In this document: positions 48,311 to 57,257 of the stretch, piece by piece
Layout of the letters: each line of letters opens with the position of its first letter
How positions within the stretch are numbered: the first letter of the stretch is position 1
Assembly: GCF_030687895.1 (NCBI RefSeq)
Contig: NZ_CP117452.1
Coordinates: forward strand, 5,509,001 to 5,573,000
Source: Pseudomonas sp. FP198
GTDB taxonomy: Bacteria; Pseudomonadota; Gammaproteobacteria; Pseudomonadales; Pseudomonadaceae
Length of the DNA stretch: 64,000 nt
Direction of reading: 5' to 3'
Program-made: the position numbers and the translations under genes
The notes under the pieces: model-generated
What the model was told of the DNA's origin: nothing
The model's database searches: none
What the model saw: only the letters and a program-made list of their open reading frames with translations

Positions 48311-48404
48311 CCTGTGGGAGCGAGCTTGCTCGCGATAGCGGTGGTTCAGTCGATAGATCTTTTTCTGACACTGCGCGATCGCGAGCAAGCTCGCTCCCAC
48401 AAGG
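48311..48404. repeat. REPIN, GTGGGAGCGAGC family
   Basis: CCTGTGGGAGCGAGCTTGCT and the inverted AGCAAGCTCGCTCCCACAAGG arm, about 50 bases apart, downstream of the DUF4399 gene. Confidence 0.92.
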
Positions 48405-48423
48405 TTTCCAGGTTGTGTCAGAA

Positions 48424-48460
48424 AAAAACGGGAGCCATTCAGGGCTCCCGTTTTTTTATT
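48424..48460. terminator. bidirectional terminator, strongest for serA
   Basis: Stem AACGGGAGCC / GGCTCCCGTT with a short loop, flanked by A7 on the left and T7 on the right; it can stop transcription from both the DUF4399 side and serA. Confidence 0.88.
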
Positions 48461-48475
48461 GCAAACCCAGCCCGC

Positions 48476-49705
48476 TTAGAACAACACGCGGCAACGAATG
48501 GTGCCGTTGATGTGCTGCAGCTTCTCCTGCGCCAGGTCCGAGTATTCGGCATCGACGTCGATCACGACGTAGCCGACCTTCTCGTTGGTCTGCAGGAACT
48601 GGCCGGAAATGTTGATGCCGTTTTCCGCGAAGACCTTGTTGATCTCGCTCATCACACCCGGGATGTTCTCGTGGATGTGCAGCAGGCGATGCTTGCCAGG
48701 GTGAGCGGGCAGAGCCACTTCCGGGAAGTTCACCGACGATACCGAGGTACCGTTGTCGCTGTACTTGACCAGTTTTTCCGCCACTTCCAGACCGATGTTG
48801 GCCTGGGCTTCAGCGGTGGAACCGCCGATGTGCGGGGTCAGGATCACGTTGTCCAGGCCACGCAGCGGGCTCTCGAAGATGTCGTCGTTGGAGCGCGGCT
48901 CTACCGGGAACACGTCGATGGCGGCGCCGATCAGGTGCTTGTCCTTGATCGCTTCGGCCAGGGCGTCGAGCTTGACCACGGTGCCACGCGCGGCGTTAAT
49001 CAGGATCCCGCCTTTCTTGATGGCACGGATTTCCTTCTCGCCGATCATCCACTGGGTGGCCGGGGTTTCCGGTACGTGCAGGGTGACGATGTCGGACATG
49101 CCCAACAATTCGTGCAGGTCGTTGACCTGGGTGGCGTTGCCCAGCGGCAGCTTGGTCACGGTGTCATAGAAGAACACCTGCATGCCAAGGCCTTCGGCGA
49201 GTACCGACAACTGGGTGCCGATCGAGCCGTAGCCGACGATACCCAGCTTCTTGCCGCGGATTTCGAAGGAGTTGGCCGCGCTCTTGATCCAGCCGCCACG
49301 GTGGCAGGAAGCGTTTTTCTCGGGGATGCCGCGCAGCAGCAGGATCGCCTCGGCCAGCACCAGCTCGGCAACGGAACGGGTGTTGGAGTACGGCGCGTTG
49401 AACACCGCGATACCGCGCTCACGGGCCGCGTTGAGGTCAACCTGGTTGGTGCCGATGCAGAAGCAGCCGACCGCGACCAGTTTCTTGGCGTGGTCGAAGA
49501 TCTCTTCGGTCAGTTGAGTACGGGAGCGGATACCGATGAAGTGAGCATCGGCGATCTTTTCCTTGAGCTGGGCTTCCGGCAGAGAACTGGTGATGTACTC
49601 GATGCTGGTGTAGCCCGCCGACTTGAGGACGTCGACAGCCGATTGGTGGACGCCTTCGAGAAGAAGGAACTTGATCTTGCTCTTATCGAGAGAAGTCTTG
49701 CTCAT
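48476..49705 (-). CDS. serA: D-3-phosphoglycerate dehydrogenase
   Basis: Oxidises 3-phosphoglycerate in the first step of serine synthesis; relatives also reduce 2-oxoglutarate to D-2-hydroxyglutarate. 409 residues. NAD-binding GIVGYGSIGTQLS near 155-167, catalytic motif ARGTVV and HIGGSTAEAQ near 298-307, and a C-terminal ACT domain (about 340-409) for serine feedback. The start is ATG 49705 (MSKTSLDKSKIKF); an open frame upstream of this lies in the divergent gene and is not conserved. It is divergent from the D-2-hydroxyglutarate dehydrogenase. Confidence 0.96.
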   Translation of the reverse strand: MSKTSLDKSKIKFLLLEGVHQSAVDVLKSAGYTSIEYITSSLPEAQLKEKIADAHFIGIRSRTQLTEEIFDHAKKLVAVGCFCIGTNQVDLNAARERGIAVFNAPYSNTRSVAELVLAEAILLLRGIPEKNASCHRGGWIKSAANSFEIRGKKLGIVGYGSIGTQLSVLAEGLGMQVFFYDTVTKLPLGNATQVNDLHELLGMSDIVTLHVPETPATQWMIGEKEIRAIKKGGILINAARGTVVKLDALAEAIKDKHLIGAAIDVFPVEPRSNDDIFESPLRGLDNVILTPHIGGSTAEAQANIGLEVAEKLVKYSDNGTSVSSVNFPEVALPAHPGKHRLLHIHENIPGVMSEINKVFAENGINISGQFLQTNEKVGYVVIDVDAEYSDLAQEKLQHINGTIRCRVLF

Positions 49706-49909
49706 CTGCGTAAACCTGTGTCCCGGAGAAAAATGGCAGGGAATCGGGCAGCCTGGGCCGGCCCGACCGGCGTGACAGCCGTCGCCGCAGAACAGCCTTT
49801 GGGCACTACGCTGCGGGGTCGGTATGCTAGCATATGCCCCCCGCAAACACCCATTCCTGCGACGTGAAGCGTTCTCAGGATGACCATGAATTGTTCGAGA
49901 GTTCTGTCG

Positions 49910-51304
49910 ATGACCAATCCTGCCGTGATAGATGAGCTGAAGACCCTGGTTGAGCCTGGCAAGGTCCTGACCGATGCCGACTCCCTGAATGCTTACGGCA
50001 AGGATTGGACCAAGCATTTCGCTCCGGCGCCGACGGCCATCGTCTTTCCCAAGACCATCGAACAGGTCCAGGCCATCGTGCGCTGGGCCAATGCGCACAA
50101 GGTCGCGCTGGTCCCTTCGGGCGGACGTACCGGGCTGTCCGCCGCGGCCGTGGCGGCCAATGGCGAAGTCGTGGTGTCCTTCGACTACATGAACCAGATT
50201 CTCGACGTGAACCTGACCGACCGCACCGCCGTGTGCCAGCCGGGCGTGGTCACCGAACAACTGCAGAACAAGGCCGAGGAACATGGCCTGTACTACCCGG
50301 TGGATTTTGCTTCAGCCGGTTCCAGCCAGATTGGCGGCAATATCGGCACCAATGCCGGCGGGATCAAAGTCATTCGCTACGGCATGACGCGTAATTGGGT
50401 GGCGGGCATGAAAGTCGTTACCGGCAAGGGCGACGTGCTGGAGCTGAACAAGGACCTGATCAAGAATGCCACCGGCTACGATTTGCGCCAGCTGTTCATC
50501 GGCGCCGAGGGCACGCTTGGCTTCGTGGTCGAAGCCACCATGCGCCTGGACCGGGCACCGAAAAACCTCACCGCGATGGTGCTCGGCACGCCGGATTTCG
50601 ATTCGATCATGCCGGTGCTGCATGCCTTCCAGGGCAAACTGGACCTGACCGCATTCGAATTTTTCTCCGACAAGGCTCTGGCCAAGGTCCTCGGTCGTGG
50701 CGACGTGCCGGCGCCGTTCGAGACCGACTGCCCGTTCTACGCCCTTCTGGAGTTCGAGGCCACCACCGAAGAAGTCGCCAACCACGCGCTGGAAACCTTC
50801 GAGCACTGCGTCGAACAAGGCTGGGTGCTCGACGGCGTGATGAGCCAGAGCGAAACCCAGTTGCAGAACCTGTGGAAATTGCGCGAGTACATCTCCGAAA
50901 CCATCTCCCACTGGACGCCGTACAAGAACGACATCTCGGTAACCGTCTCGAAGGTTCCGGCATTCCTGCGGGAAATCGATGCAATCGTCGGCGAACACTA
51001 CCCGGACTTCGAAATCGTCTGGTTCGGCCACATCGGCGACGGCAACCTGCACCTGAACATCCTCAAGCCGGAAAACCTGAGCAAGGATGAGTTTTTCGCC
51101 AAGTGCGCGACGGTGAACAAATGGGTGTTCGAAACCGTCGAGAAGTACAACGGCTCGATTTCCGCCGAGCACGGCGTGGGCATGACCAAACGCGACTATC
51201 TGACCTACAGTCGCTCGCCGGTGGAGATCGAGTACATGAAAGCGGTAAAGGCAGTCTTCGACCCCAACGGCATCATGAACCCGGGCAAGATCTTCGCGGT
51301 TTGA
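49910..51304 (+). CDS. D-2-hydroxyglutarate dehydrogenase-type FAD oxidase
   Basis: A 464-residue FAD-binding protein of the GlcD/D2HGDH group. PCMH FAD site with PSGGRTGLSAAAVA (about 68-81) and IGGNIGTNAGGIKVIRYGMTR, and C-terminal GHIGDGNLHLN (about 371-381) and AEHGVGMTKRDY. In P. stutzeri the SerA neighbour of this type oxidises D-2-hydroxyglutarate back to 2-oxoglutarate and so drives SerA; the divergent serA supports that role here. ATG 49910 preferred; in-frame ATGs at 49880 and 49886 would add up to 10 residues. Confidence 0.9.
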   Translation: MTNPAVIDELKTLVEPGKVLTDADSLNAYGKDWTKHFAPAPTAIVFPKTIEQVQAIVRWANAHKVALVPSGGRTGLSAAAVAANGEVVVSFDYMNQILDVNLTDRTAVCQPGVVTEQLQNKAEEHGLYYPVDFASAGSSQIGGNIGTNAGGIKVIRYGMTRNWVAGMKVVTGKGDVLELNKDLIKNATGYDLRQLFIGAEGTLGFVVEATMRLDRAPKNLTAMVLGTPDFDSIMPVLHAFQGKLDLTAFEFFSDKALAKVLGRGDVPAPFETDCPFYALLEFEATTEEVANHALETFEHCVEQGWVLDGVMSQSETQLQNLWKLREYISETISHWTPYKNDISVTVSKVPAFLREIDAIVGEHYPDFEIVWFGHIGDGNLHLNILKPENLSKDEFFAKCATVNKWVFETVEKYNGSISAEHGVGMTKRDYLTYSRSPVEIEYMKAVKAVFDPNGIMNPGKIFAV

Positions 51305-51347
51305 CCCTTATAAACACCTGATGAAAATCCAAAGGCAGGAGTCGGTT

Positions 51348-52013
51348 ATGAGCTATCAGCACCAGTATGTCGACGGTACGCGTATTCATTTCCCGATCGG
51401 GAAAGTGGTGTGCATTGGCCGCAACTATGCCGAGCATGCAAAGGAACTGGATAATCCGGTGCCCACCGAGCCGTTGCTGTTCATCAAGCCAGGCAGTTGC
51501 GTGGTGCCGCTGGAAGGCGGTTTCAGCATTCCCACCGACCGCGGGTCGGTGCATTACGAGGCGGAAATCGCCGTGCTGATCGGCAAGCCGCTGTCGACCC
51601 GGCCCAGCGCTGAGGAAGTGCTGGACGCGATCTCCGGCTTCGCTCCGGCCCTGGACCTGACCCTGCGGGACAAGCAGGCCGAGCTCAAGGGCAAGGGACT
51701 GCCCTGGGAAGTCGCCAAGTCTTTCGACGGCGCGGCGGTGATCGCCCCGTTTGTCTCGAAGGACACCTTCGCCGACCTGACCGACATCCCCGTTCGCCTG
51801 GTCATCAATGGCGAAGTGCGCCAGGACGGCAACAGCAGCCTGATGCTCAACCCCATCGTGCCGATGATCCAGTACATGGCCGGCTGTTTCTCGCTGCAGG
51901 CCGGCGACGTGATCCTGACCGGCACGCCGGCCGGCGTCGGGCCGTTGAACGTCGGTGACGAGCTGGTGCTGGAACTGCCGGGCGCGAGCCGCTTCGAGAG
52001 CAGTGTTCGTTAA
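51348..52013 (+). CDS. fumarylacetoacetate hydrolase-family protein
   Basis: A 221-residue FAH-domain protein of the YcgM/FAHD1 type: VVCIGRNYAEHAKELDN at about 21-37, HYEAEIAVLIGK (metal-binding Glu pair), and ILTGTPAGVGPL near the end. FAHD1 relatives act as acylpyruvase or oxaloacetate decarboxylase. ATG 51348 follows CAGGAG. It lies 43 bases after the hydroxyglutarate dehydrogenase, so is probably co-transcribed. Substrate unknown. Confidence 0.86.
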   Translation: MSYQHQYVDGTRIHFPIGKVVCIGRNYAEHAKELDNPVPTEPLLFIKPGSCVVPLEGGFSIPTDRGSVHYEAEIAVLIGKPLSTRPSAEEVLDAISGFAPALDLTLRDKQAELKGKGLPWEVAKSFDGAAVIAPFVSKDTFADLTDIPVRLVINGEVRQDGNSSLMLNPIVPMIQYMAGCFSLQAGDVILTGTPAGVGPLNVGDELVLELPGASRFESSVR

Positions 52014-52030
52014 CAGCTGCATCTGTCCAT

Positions 52031-52114
52031 CCTGTGGGAGCGAGCTTGCTCGCGATAGCGTCATGTCAGCCGACATCAACATGTCGGACACACCGCTATC
52101 GCGAGCAAGCTCGC
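52031..52114. repeat. REPIN, GTGGGAGCGAGC family
   Basis: CCTGTGGGAGCGAGCTTGCT / AGCAAGCTCGCTCCCACAGG arms; the 40-base middle carries an extra CCGACATCAACATGTCGG stem. Confidence 0.92.
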
Positions 52115-52243
52115 TCCCACAGGTTAGCCTGAGCGGCCATCCGGCCATTTACCGTTTTTTTCACATGCCATCCGGATAATTCCGGGCAATGCGGCATCTG
52201 AGCCAGCCAGCCCCTAGCCGAATTCCCTGGAACGTGTCCCCTG

Positions 52244-53176
52244 ATGGCCAAGACCCAAGCACTGCCCACCCCCAAAACATCCCGCCGCTCTCGCTTCGCC
52301 CTGCCCTGGTATGTCTGGCTGCTGATCGCGGGCGCCAGCGCTTATGGCCTGGCATTCGCCATGCACTGGGATGACCGGGGCCTGCTTTGGGTGTCGGAGC
52401 GCTTCCAGAGCCAGGCCGAGCGCCGGGAAAGCATCTGGCTACCTGATTACCACGCTGTCATTGACGCCAAGGCGCTCCCGGGAATGGAAGACGACGAAGC
52501 GTCCGACCTGACCTATAGCCCACAGACCAAGACCCTGTTCGCGGTGATGGGCAAAAATCCGTTCCTGGTGGAGCTGAACCTGCAGGGTGACGTATTGCGC
52601 AAGATGCCGCTGGTGGGCTGGGGCAACCCTGAAGGCGTGGCTTTCATGGAAAACGGCCTGTTGGCCATCACCGATGAACGCAAGCACACGCTGTCGATCA
52701 TCCAGGTCGACGCCAATACCCGCGAGCTGAACATCAAGGATTTCCCCCAATATGACCTGGGCACGTCGAAGAACCAGAACAAGGGATTCGAAGCCATCGT
52801 CTGGGACCCGAAGAACCAGCAACTGATCCTTGGCGAAGAGCGCCCACCGGCATTGTTCACCTGGAAAAGCGACGGGAGCCAGTCGCTCAAGGGCGACAAG
52901 CAGATCCATGTCAGCAACGAACTCGACCTGCGCAACCTGTCCGCCCTGGCCGTAGACCCGCGCACCGGCCACACGCTGGTGCTATCGGCCGACTCCCATT
53001 TATTGCTGGAACTGGACGAAGCAGGCAATCAGGTCAGTTTCATGACCCTGCTCGGCGGCTTCAACGGCCTGAAGGACACGATCCCTCGGGCCGAAGGCGT
53101 CACTGTCGATGAAGCCGGCACCCTCTACATCGTCAGTGAACCGAACCTGTTCTACCGTTTCGAAAAACAGCACTGA
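52244..53176 (+). CDS. SdiA-regulated (YjiK-like) beta-propeller protein, copy 1
   Basis: A 310-residue protein with one N-terminal membrane helix (about 21-40, WYVWLLIAGASAYGLAFA) and an extracytoplasmic SdiA-regulated domain rich in WD-like beta repeats (DLTYSPQTKTLFAVMGK, GNPEGVAFMENGLLAITDE, RAEGVTVDEAGTLYIVSEPN). E. coli YjiK is the family namesake; function unknown. Followed after 118 bases by a paralogue. Confidence 0.86.
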   Translation: MAKTQALPTPKTSRRSRFALPWYVWLLIAGASAYGLAFAMHWDDRGLLWVSERFQSQAERRESIWLPDYHAVIDAKALPGMEDDEASDLTYSPQTKTLFAVMGKNPFLVELNLQGDVLRKMPLVGWGNPEGVAFMENGLLAITDERKHTLSIIQVDANTRELNIKDFPQYDLGTSKNQNKGFEAIVWDPKNQQLILGEERPPALFTWKSDGSQSLKGDKQIHVSNELDLRNLSALAVDPRTGHTLVLSADSHLLLELDEAGNQVSFMTLLGGFNGLKDTIPRAEGVTVDEAGTLYIVSEPNLFYRFEKQH

Positions 53177-53294
53177 CAGCGCGACTTTGTAAGACATTTC
53201 CCACCATCGTGTAGGATGTGGCACGCGGCCATTAAGCTTCAGTTCAGGCAGTCGTGGTATTTCCAACCACCTGTTTTTATCCGAGCCCTCCTAC

Positions 53295-54209
53295 ATGCGT
53301 CGACTTGTCCGTCCCAAGCCACTGTTCCTGCTGTTGCTGGCCATCATGTTGATCGCCCTGATCGCGGTGGGCCAGTACCTGCGCCTGTTCGAACGCGTCT
53401 GGTTCAACATGAGCAGCCTGTGGCACCCCGTCAACGAGCAGGCAATCGCACTGGATCAGTACCAGGTCGCGCTCGAGGCGCAGGTGATCGAAGGGTTGGA
53501 CGATGACGTTTCGGCGCTGACCTTCGATCCGATCCGCAAGACCCTGTTCACCGTGACCAACAAGAATCCCGAGCTGATCGAGCTGTCGCTGGACGGCAAG
53601 ATCTTGCGGCGCATAGCCCTGGTCGGGTTTGGTGATTCGGAAGCGGTGGAATTCATCAGCGAGAACATCTATGTCATCACCGACGAGCGCCAACAACGGC
53701 TGATCAAGATCCATCTGGACGACGACACCCGGTTCCTGGACGCGGCCGAAGCCGAGCAGATCTCGCTCGGGGTGCACATGAGCAGCAACAAGGGTTTCGA
53801 AGGGCTGGCCTACGACTCCCTGGGCAAGCGGCTATTCGTGGCGAAGGAGCGCGACCCGATGCTGATCTACGAGGTCCACGGGTTTCCCCACCACAACCCG
53901 GAAAAATCCTATGCGGTGCACGTCGTCAACAATCCCAAGCGTGACGCCGGGCTCTTTGTGCGCGACCTTTCAAGCCTGCAATACGATGAGCGCAGCGGTC
54001 ACCTGATGGCGCTGTCCGACGAGTCGCGGTTGATCATCGAGCTGGATATCAACGGCCGTCCGTTGAGCACGCTGTCGTTGAGCAAGGGCCGCCACGGCCT
54101 GCAGAAAACCGTCCCCCAGGCTGAAGGCCTGGCCATGGATGACGATGGCAACCTGTATCTGGTGAGTGAGCCGAATCTGTTTTATGTGTTCAAGAAGGCG
54201 CAGCCCTAA
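53295..54209 (+). CDS. SdiA-regulated (YjiK-like) beta-propeller protein, copy 2
   Basis: A 304-residue paralogue of the preceding gene with the same layout: one N-terminal membrane helix (about 8-24) and the same propeller motifs (ALTFDPIRKTLFTVTNKNPEL, GFEGLAYDSLGKRLFVAKE, PQAEGLAMDDDGNLYLVSEPN). The tandem pair probably arose by duplication. No ribosome site of note before ATG 53295. Function unknown. Confidence 0.86.
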   Translation: MRRLVRPKPLFLLLLAIMLIALIAVGQYLRLFERVWFNMSSLWHPVNEQAIALDQYQVALEAQVIEGLDDDVSALTFDPIRKTLFTVTNKNPELIELSLDGKILRRIALVGFGDSEAVEFISENIYVITDERQQRLIKIHLDDDTRFLDAAEAEQISLGVHMSSNKGFEGLAYDSLGKRLFVAKERDPMLIYEVHGFPHHNPEKSYAVHVVNNPKRDAGLFVRDLSSLQYDERSGHLMALSDESRLIIELDINGRPLSTLSLSKGRHGLQKTVPQAEGLAMDDDGNLYLVSEPNLFYVFKKAQP

Positions 54210-54224
54210 GCTCGCACAGACCCC

Positions 54225-54316
54225 ATGTGGGAGCGAGCTTGCTCGCGATAGCGGTGGGTCAGCTTGCATGGATGTCGAATGTGCCTTCGTCATCGCGAGC
54301 AAGCTCGCTCCCACAG
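54225..54316. repeat. REPIN, GTGGGAGCGAGC family
   Basis: ATGTGGGAGCGAGCTTGCTC / GAGCAAGCTCGCTCCCACAG arms, about 50 bases apart, between convergent propeller gene and rpiA. Confidence 0.92.
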
Positions 54317-54348
54317 GGTCCGGTGTGAACCAATAACTATCCGCCGGG

Positions 54349-55023
54349 CTATTCAGCCCGCAGCGTCTTCACCCCTTCAGCAGTCCCCAGCAACAGCACA
54401 TCCGCCGGACGTGCGGCGAACAGGCCGTTGGTGACCACGCCGACAATGGCGTTGATCTGGCTTTCCAGCTCCACCGGGTTGGTGATCTGCAGGTTGTGGA
54501 CATCCAGGATGATGTTGCCGTTGTCGGTCAGCACACCTTCGCGATACACCGGATCGCCGCCCAGTTTCACCAACTGACGGGCGACGTGGCTGCGGGCCAT
54601 GGGGATGACTTCCACCGGCAGCGGGAAGGCGCCGAGTACCGGCACCAGCTTGCTGGCGTCGGCGATGCAGATGAAGGTCTTGGCGACTGCCGCGACAATC
54701 TTCTCGCGGGTCAATGCAGCGCCACCGCCCTTGATCAGGTTCAGGTGCGCATCGCTTTCATCGGCGCCGTCGATGTAGAACTCCAGGTCGCTCACGGTGT
54801 TGAGCTCGTACACCGGGATCCCGTGGCCCTTGAGGCGCGCGGCGGTGGCTTCGGAGCTGGCGACCGCGCCGTCGAACGCACCCTTGTGCCGCGCCAGCGC
54901 GTCGATGAAGCAATTGGCGGTCGAGCCGGTGCCGACCCCGACGACGCTCTTGTCATCCAGCTTCGGGAGAATGAGGTCGACGGCGGCCTGGGCCACGGCC
55001 TGTTTGAGTTGGTCCTGGGTCAT
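54349..55023 (-). CDS. rpiA: ribose-5-phosphate isomerase A
   Basis: Interconverts ribose 5-phosphate and ribulose 5-phosphate in the pentose phosphate pathway. 224 residues. [15 protein letters not shown] (about 29-43), YIDGADESD (about 82-90) carrying catalytic Asp, and [16 protein letters not shown] (about 95-110) with catalytic Glu and Lys. A much longer open frame on the same strand is an artefact; this start fits the family. It is divergent from ilvA. Confidence 0.96.
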   Translation of the reverse strand: MTQDQLKQAVAQAAVDLILPKLDDKSVVGVGTGSTANCFIDALARHKGAFDGAVASSEATAARLKGHGIPVYELNTVSDLEFYIDGADESDAHLNLIKGGGAALTREKIVAAVAKTFICIADASKLVPVLGAFPLPVEVIPMARSHVARQLVKLGGDPVYREGVLTDNGNIILDVHNLQITNPVELESQINAIVGVVTNGLFAARPADVLLLGTAEGVKTLRAE

Positions 55024-55080
55024 GCGGGCTCCGAGGGTGCCGAGAGGGAACGAAAGGCCGGCATTATAGGCGCAGAAACC

Positions 55081-55174
55081 GTGGCGAGGGAGCTTGCTCC
55101 CGCTTGAGTGCGAAGCGCTCATCGCTTTTTCCGGGACCGCTTCGCGATCCAGCGGGAGCAAGCTCCCTCGCCAC
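55081..55174. repeat. REPIN, GTGGCGAGGGAG family
   Basis: GTGGCGAGGGAGCTTGCTCC / GGAGCAAGCTCCCTCGCCAC arms around about 55 bases, in the divergent rpiA-ilvA gap. Confidence 0.92.
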
Positions 55175-55275
55175 AGGGGTTCGGTACCCTCGGACCACTT
55201 AATTCGTGTGGTCGCCCGGCCAAAAGCCGGGTTAGACTCCCTGGCCCTGCCCAACCCGCTCAGTGATGCTTTCCG

Positions 55276-56790
55276 ATGCTCGAACAGTACGTCAAGAAGA
55301 TCCTCACCTCGCGCGTTTATGACGTTGCCGTTGAAACCCCGCTGCAGACCGCCCGCCAGCTCTCCGAGCGGCTGGGCAATGACGTCTGGCTCAAGCGTGA
55401 AGACTTGCAACCGGTGTTCTCGTTCAAGATTCGCGGGGCCTACAACAAGCTGACCCAGCTCAGCGACGAAGAGCGCGCTCGTGGCGTGGTCACGGCCTCG
55501 GCGGGCAACCATGCCCAGGGCCTGGCGCTGGCGGCCAAGGTGCTGGGCGTCAAAGCCACCATCGTCATGCCCAAGACCACCCCGGAAATCAAGGTCGAAG
55601 GCGTACGCTCCCGCGGCGGCAAAGTGGTGTTGCATGGCGACTCGTTCCCCGAGGCGCTGGCGTATTCGCTGAAGCTGGTCGACGAAAAAGGCTACGTTTA
55701 TATCCATCCCTATGACGACCCTCATACCATCGCCGGGCAGGGCACCGTGGCGATGGAAATCCTCCGTCAGCACCCCGGGCGCCTCGATGCGATATTCGTC
55801 CCGGTGGGCGGTGGCGGGCTGATTGCCGGGATCGCAGCCTACGTGAAATACCTGCGCCCCGAGATCAGGATCATCGGCGTCGAGCCCGACGACTCCAATT
55901 GCCTGCAAGCGGCCCTGGCCGCCGGTGAGCGCGTGGTATTGCCGACCGTCGGCCTGTTCGCCGATGGCGTGGCCGTGGCGCAGATCGGCCAGCACACCTT
56001 TGATATCTGCAAGCACTACGTGGACGAAGTGATTACTGTCAGCACCGACGAGATCTGCGCAGCCATCAAGGATATCTACGACGATACCCGCTCGATCACC
56101 GAGCCGGCCGGCGCCTTGGGCGTGGCCGGGATCAAGAAGTACGTCGAATCGCGGGGCATCAGCGGCCAGACCCTGGTGGCCATCGACTCCGGCGCCAACG
56201 TCAACTTCGATCGCTTGCGCCATGTGGCCGAGCGCGCCGAGCTGGGCGAAGGGCGCGAGGCGATCATCGCCGTGACCATTCCTGAGCAGCCGGGCAGCTT
56301 CAAGGCCTTCTGCGAAGCCATCGGCAAACGCCAGATCACCGAATTCAACTACCGCTACAACACCGGCAGCGAAGCGCACATCTTCGTCGGCGTACAGACG
56401 CATCCGGAAAACGATCCGCGCAGCAAGTTGATCGCCAGCCTGACCGAGCAAGGCTTCCCGGTGCTGGACCTGACCGACAATGAACTGGCCAAGCTGCACA
56501 TCCGTCACATGGTCGGCGGCCATGCTGCCCACGTCATCGACGAAGTGGTGCTGCGTTTCGAGTTCCCGGAGCGTCCGGGCGCGTTGTTCAACTTCCTCAA
56601 CAAGCTGGGCGGGCGCTGGAATATCTCGATGTTCCACTACCGCAACCATGGCGCGGCGGATGGTCGCGTGGTCGCCGGGCTGCAAGTACCCCACGATGAA
56701 CGACACCTGGTCCCGGCCGCCCTGGAAGAAATCGGCTATCCGTATTGGGATGAAAGCGACAACCCGGCCTATCAGCTGTTTCTTGGTTGA
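55276..56790 (+). CDS. ilvA: biosynthetic threonine dehydratase
   Basis: Converts threonine to 2-oxobutyrate, the first step to isoleucine. 504 residues: PLP domain with [12 protein letters not shown] (lysine 51), [11 protein letters not shown] and the [12 protein letters not shown] phosphate loop, then two ACT-like regulatory domains (about 325-504) for isoleucine inhibition. The length marks the biosynthetic form. Divergent from rpiA. Confidence 0.96.
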   Translation: MLEQYVKKILTSRVYDVAVETPLQTARQLSERLGNDVWLKREDLQPVFSFKIRGAYNKLTQLSDEERARGVVTASAGNHAQGLALAAKVLGVKATIVMPKTTPEIKVEGVRSRGGKVVLHGDSFPEALAYSLKLVDEKGYVYIHPYDDPHTIAGQGTVAMEILRQHPGRLDAIFVPVGGGGLIAGIAAYVKYLRPEIRIIGVEPDDSNCLQAALAAGERVVLPTVGLFADGVAVAQIGQHTFDICKHYVDEVITVSTDEICAAIKDIYDDTRSITEPAGALGVAGIKKYVESRGISGQTLVAIDSGANVNFDRLRHVAERAELGEGREAIIAVTIPEQPGSFKAFCEAIGKRQITEFNYRYNTGSEAHIFVGVQTHPENDPRSKLIASLTEQGFPVLDLTDNELAKLHIRHMVGGHAAHVIDEVVLRFEFPERPGALFNFLNKLGGRWNISMFHYRNHGAADGRVVAGLQVPHDERHLVPAALEEIGYPYWDESDNPAYQLFLG

Positions 56791-56828
56791 AGGGCTACGC
56801 TGAAGGACATCGGCCTTAAGGAAATCCC

Positions 56829-57242
56829 ATGGAAACTCTGCTGACCTTGAAAGTCCTGCACGTCGCGGCCACGGTCCTGCTCCTGGCTTGCGGTGTAGCC
56901 CTTGCCGTCCTGGCCTGGCGTAAACGCAGCGAGGGACCGGCCAGCACGCTGCGGCGTCCCTGGCTGTTGGCCTGGTGCGTGGTGCTGGTCTGCATCCTGA
57001 GCATGCCGTTCACCGGCTGGTGGCTGGTTCACCTGGTGGGCTGGCCGTTGGGGCAAAGCTGGCTGTTGGGCTCCAGCGTGATCTACACGGTGGCGACGCT
57101 CTGCGTTTTCTGGCTGCTGGCAAGGCTCAATCGTCTGCGCCTGGGCAGCGGTGGCGGCAGCAGGTTTACCCTGGCATTGGCGATCATCGGTGGCGTCGGC
57201 TTCCTGTCCATTGCCGCACTGATGGGTGCCAAGCCGATTTAA
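56829..57242 (+). CDS. DUF2269-family integral membrane protein, first copy
   Basis: A 137-residue protein with four hydrophobic segments. N-terminal [13 protein letters not shown] is like the DUF2269 family, which has the LKxLHI(L/V) opening. AAGGAAA precedes ATG 56829. First gene of a three-gene operon with an epimerase-DoxX fusion and another DUF2269. Function unknown; a membrane redox partner role is inferred from the DoxX neighbour. Confidence 0.75.
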   Translation: METLLTLKVLHVAATVLLLACGVALAVLAWRKRSEGPASTLRRPWLLAWCVVLVCILSMPFTGWWLVHLVGWPLGQSWLLGSSVIYTVATLCVFWLLARLNRLRLGSGGGSRFTLALAIIGGVGFLSIAALMGAKPI

Positions 57243-57257
57243 GCGACAGGGACGGTC

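Noticed and set aside
48476..50284. Extended serA reading frame of 602 codons
   Set aside because: The extra 190 residues overlap the divergent dehydrogenase and have no family match; serA starts at 49705.
54349..56706. Extended rpiA frame of 785 codons
   Set aside because: The extension is the antisense of ilvA. The rpiA start at 55023 gives the normal family length.
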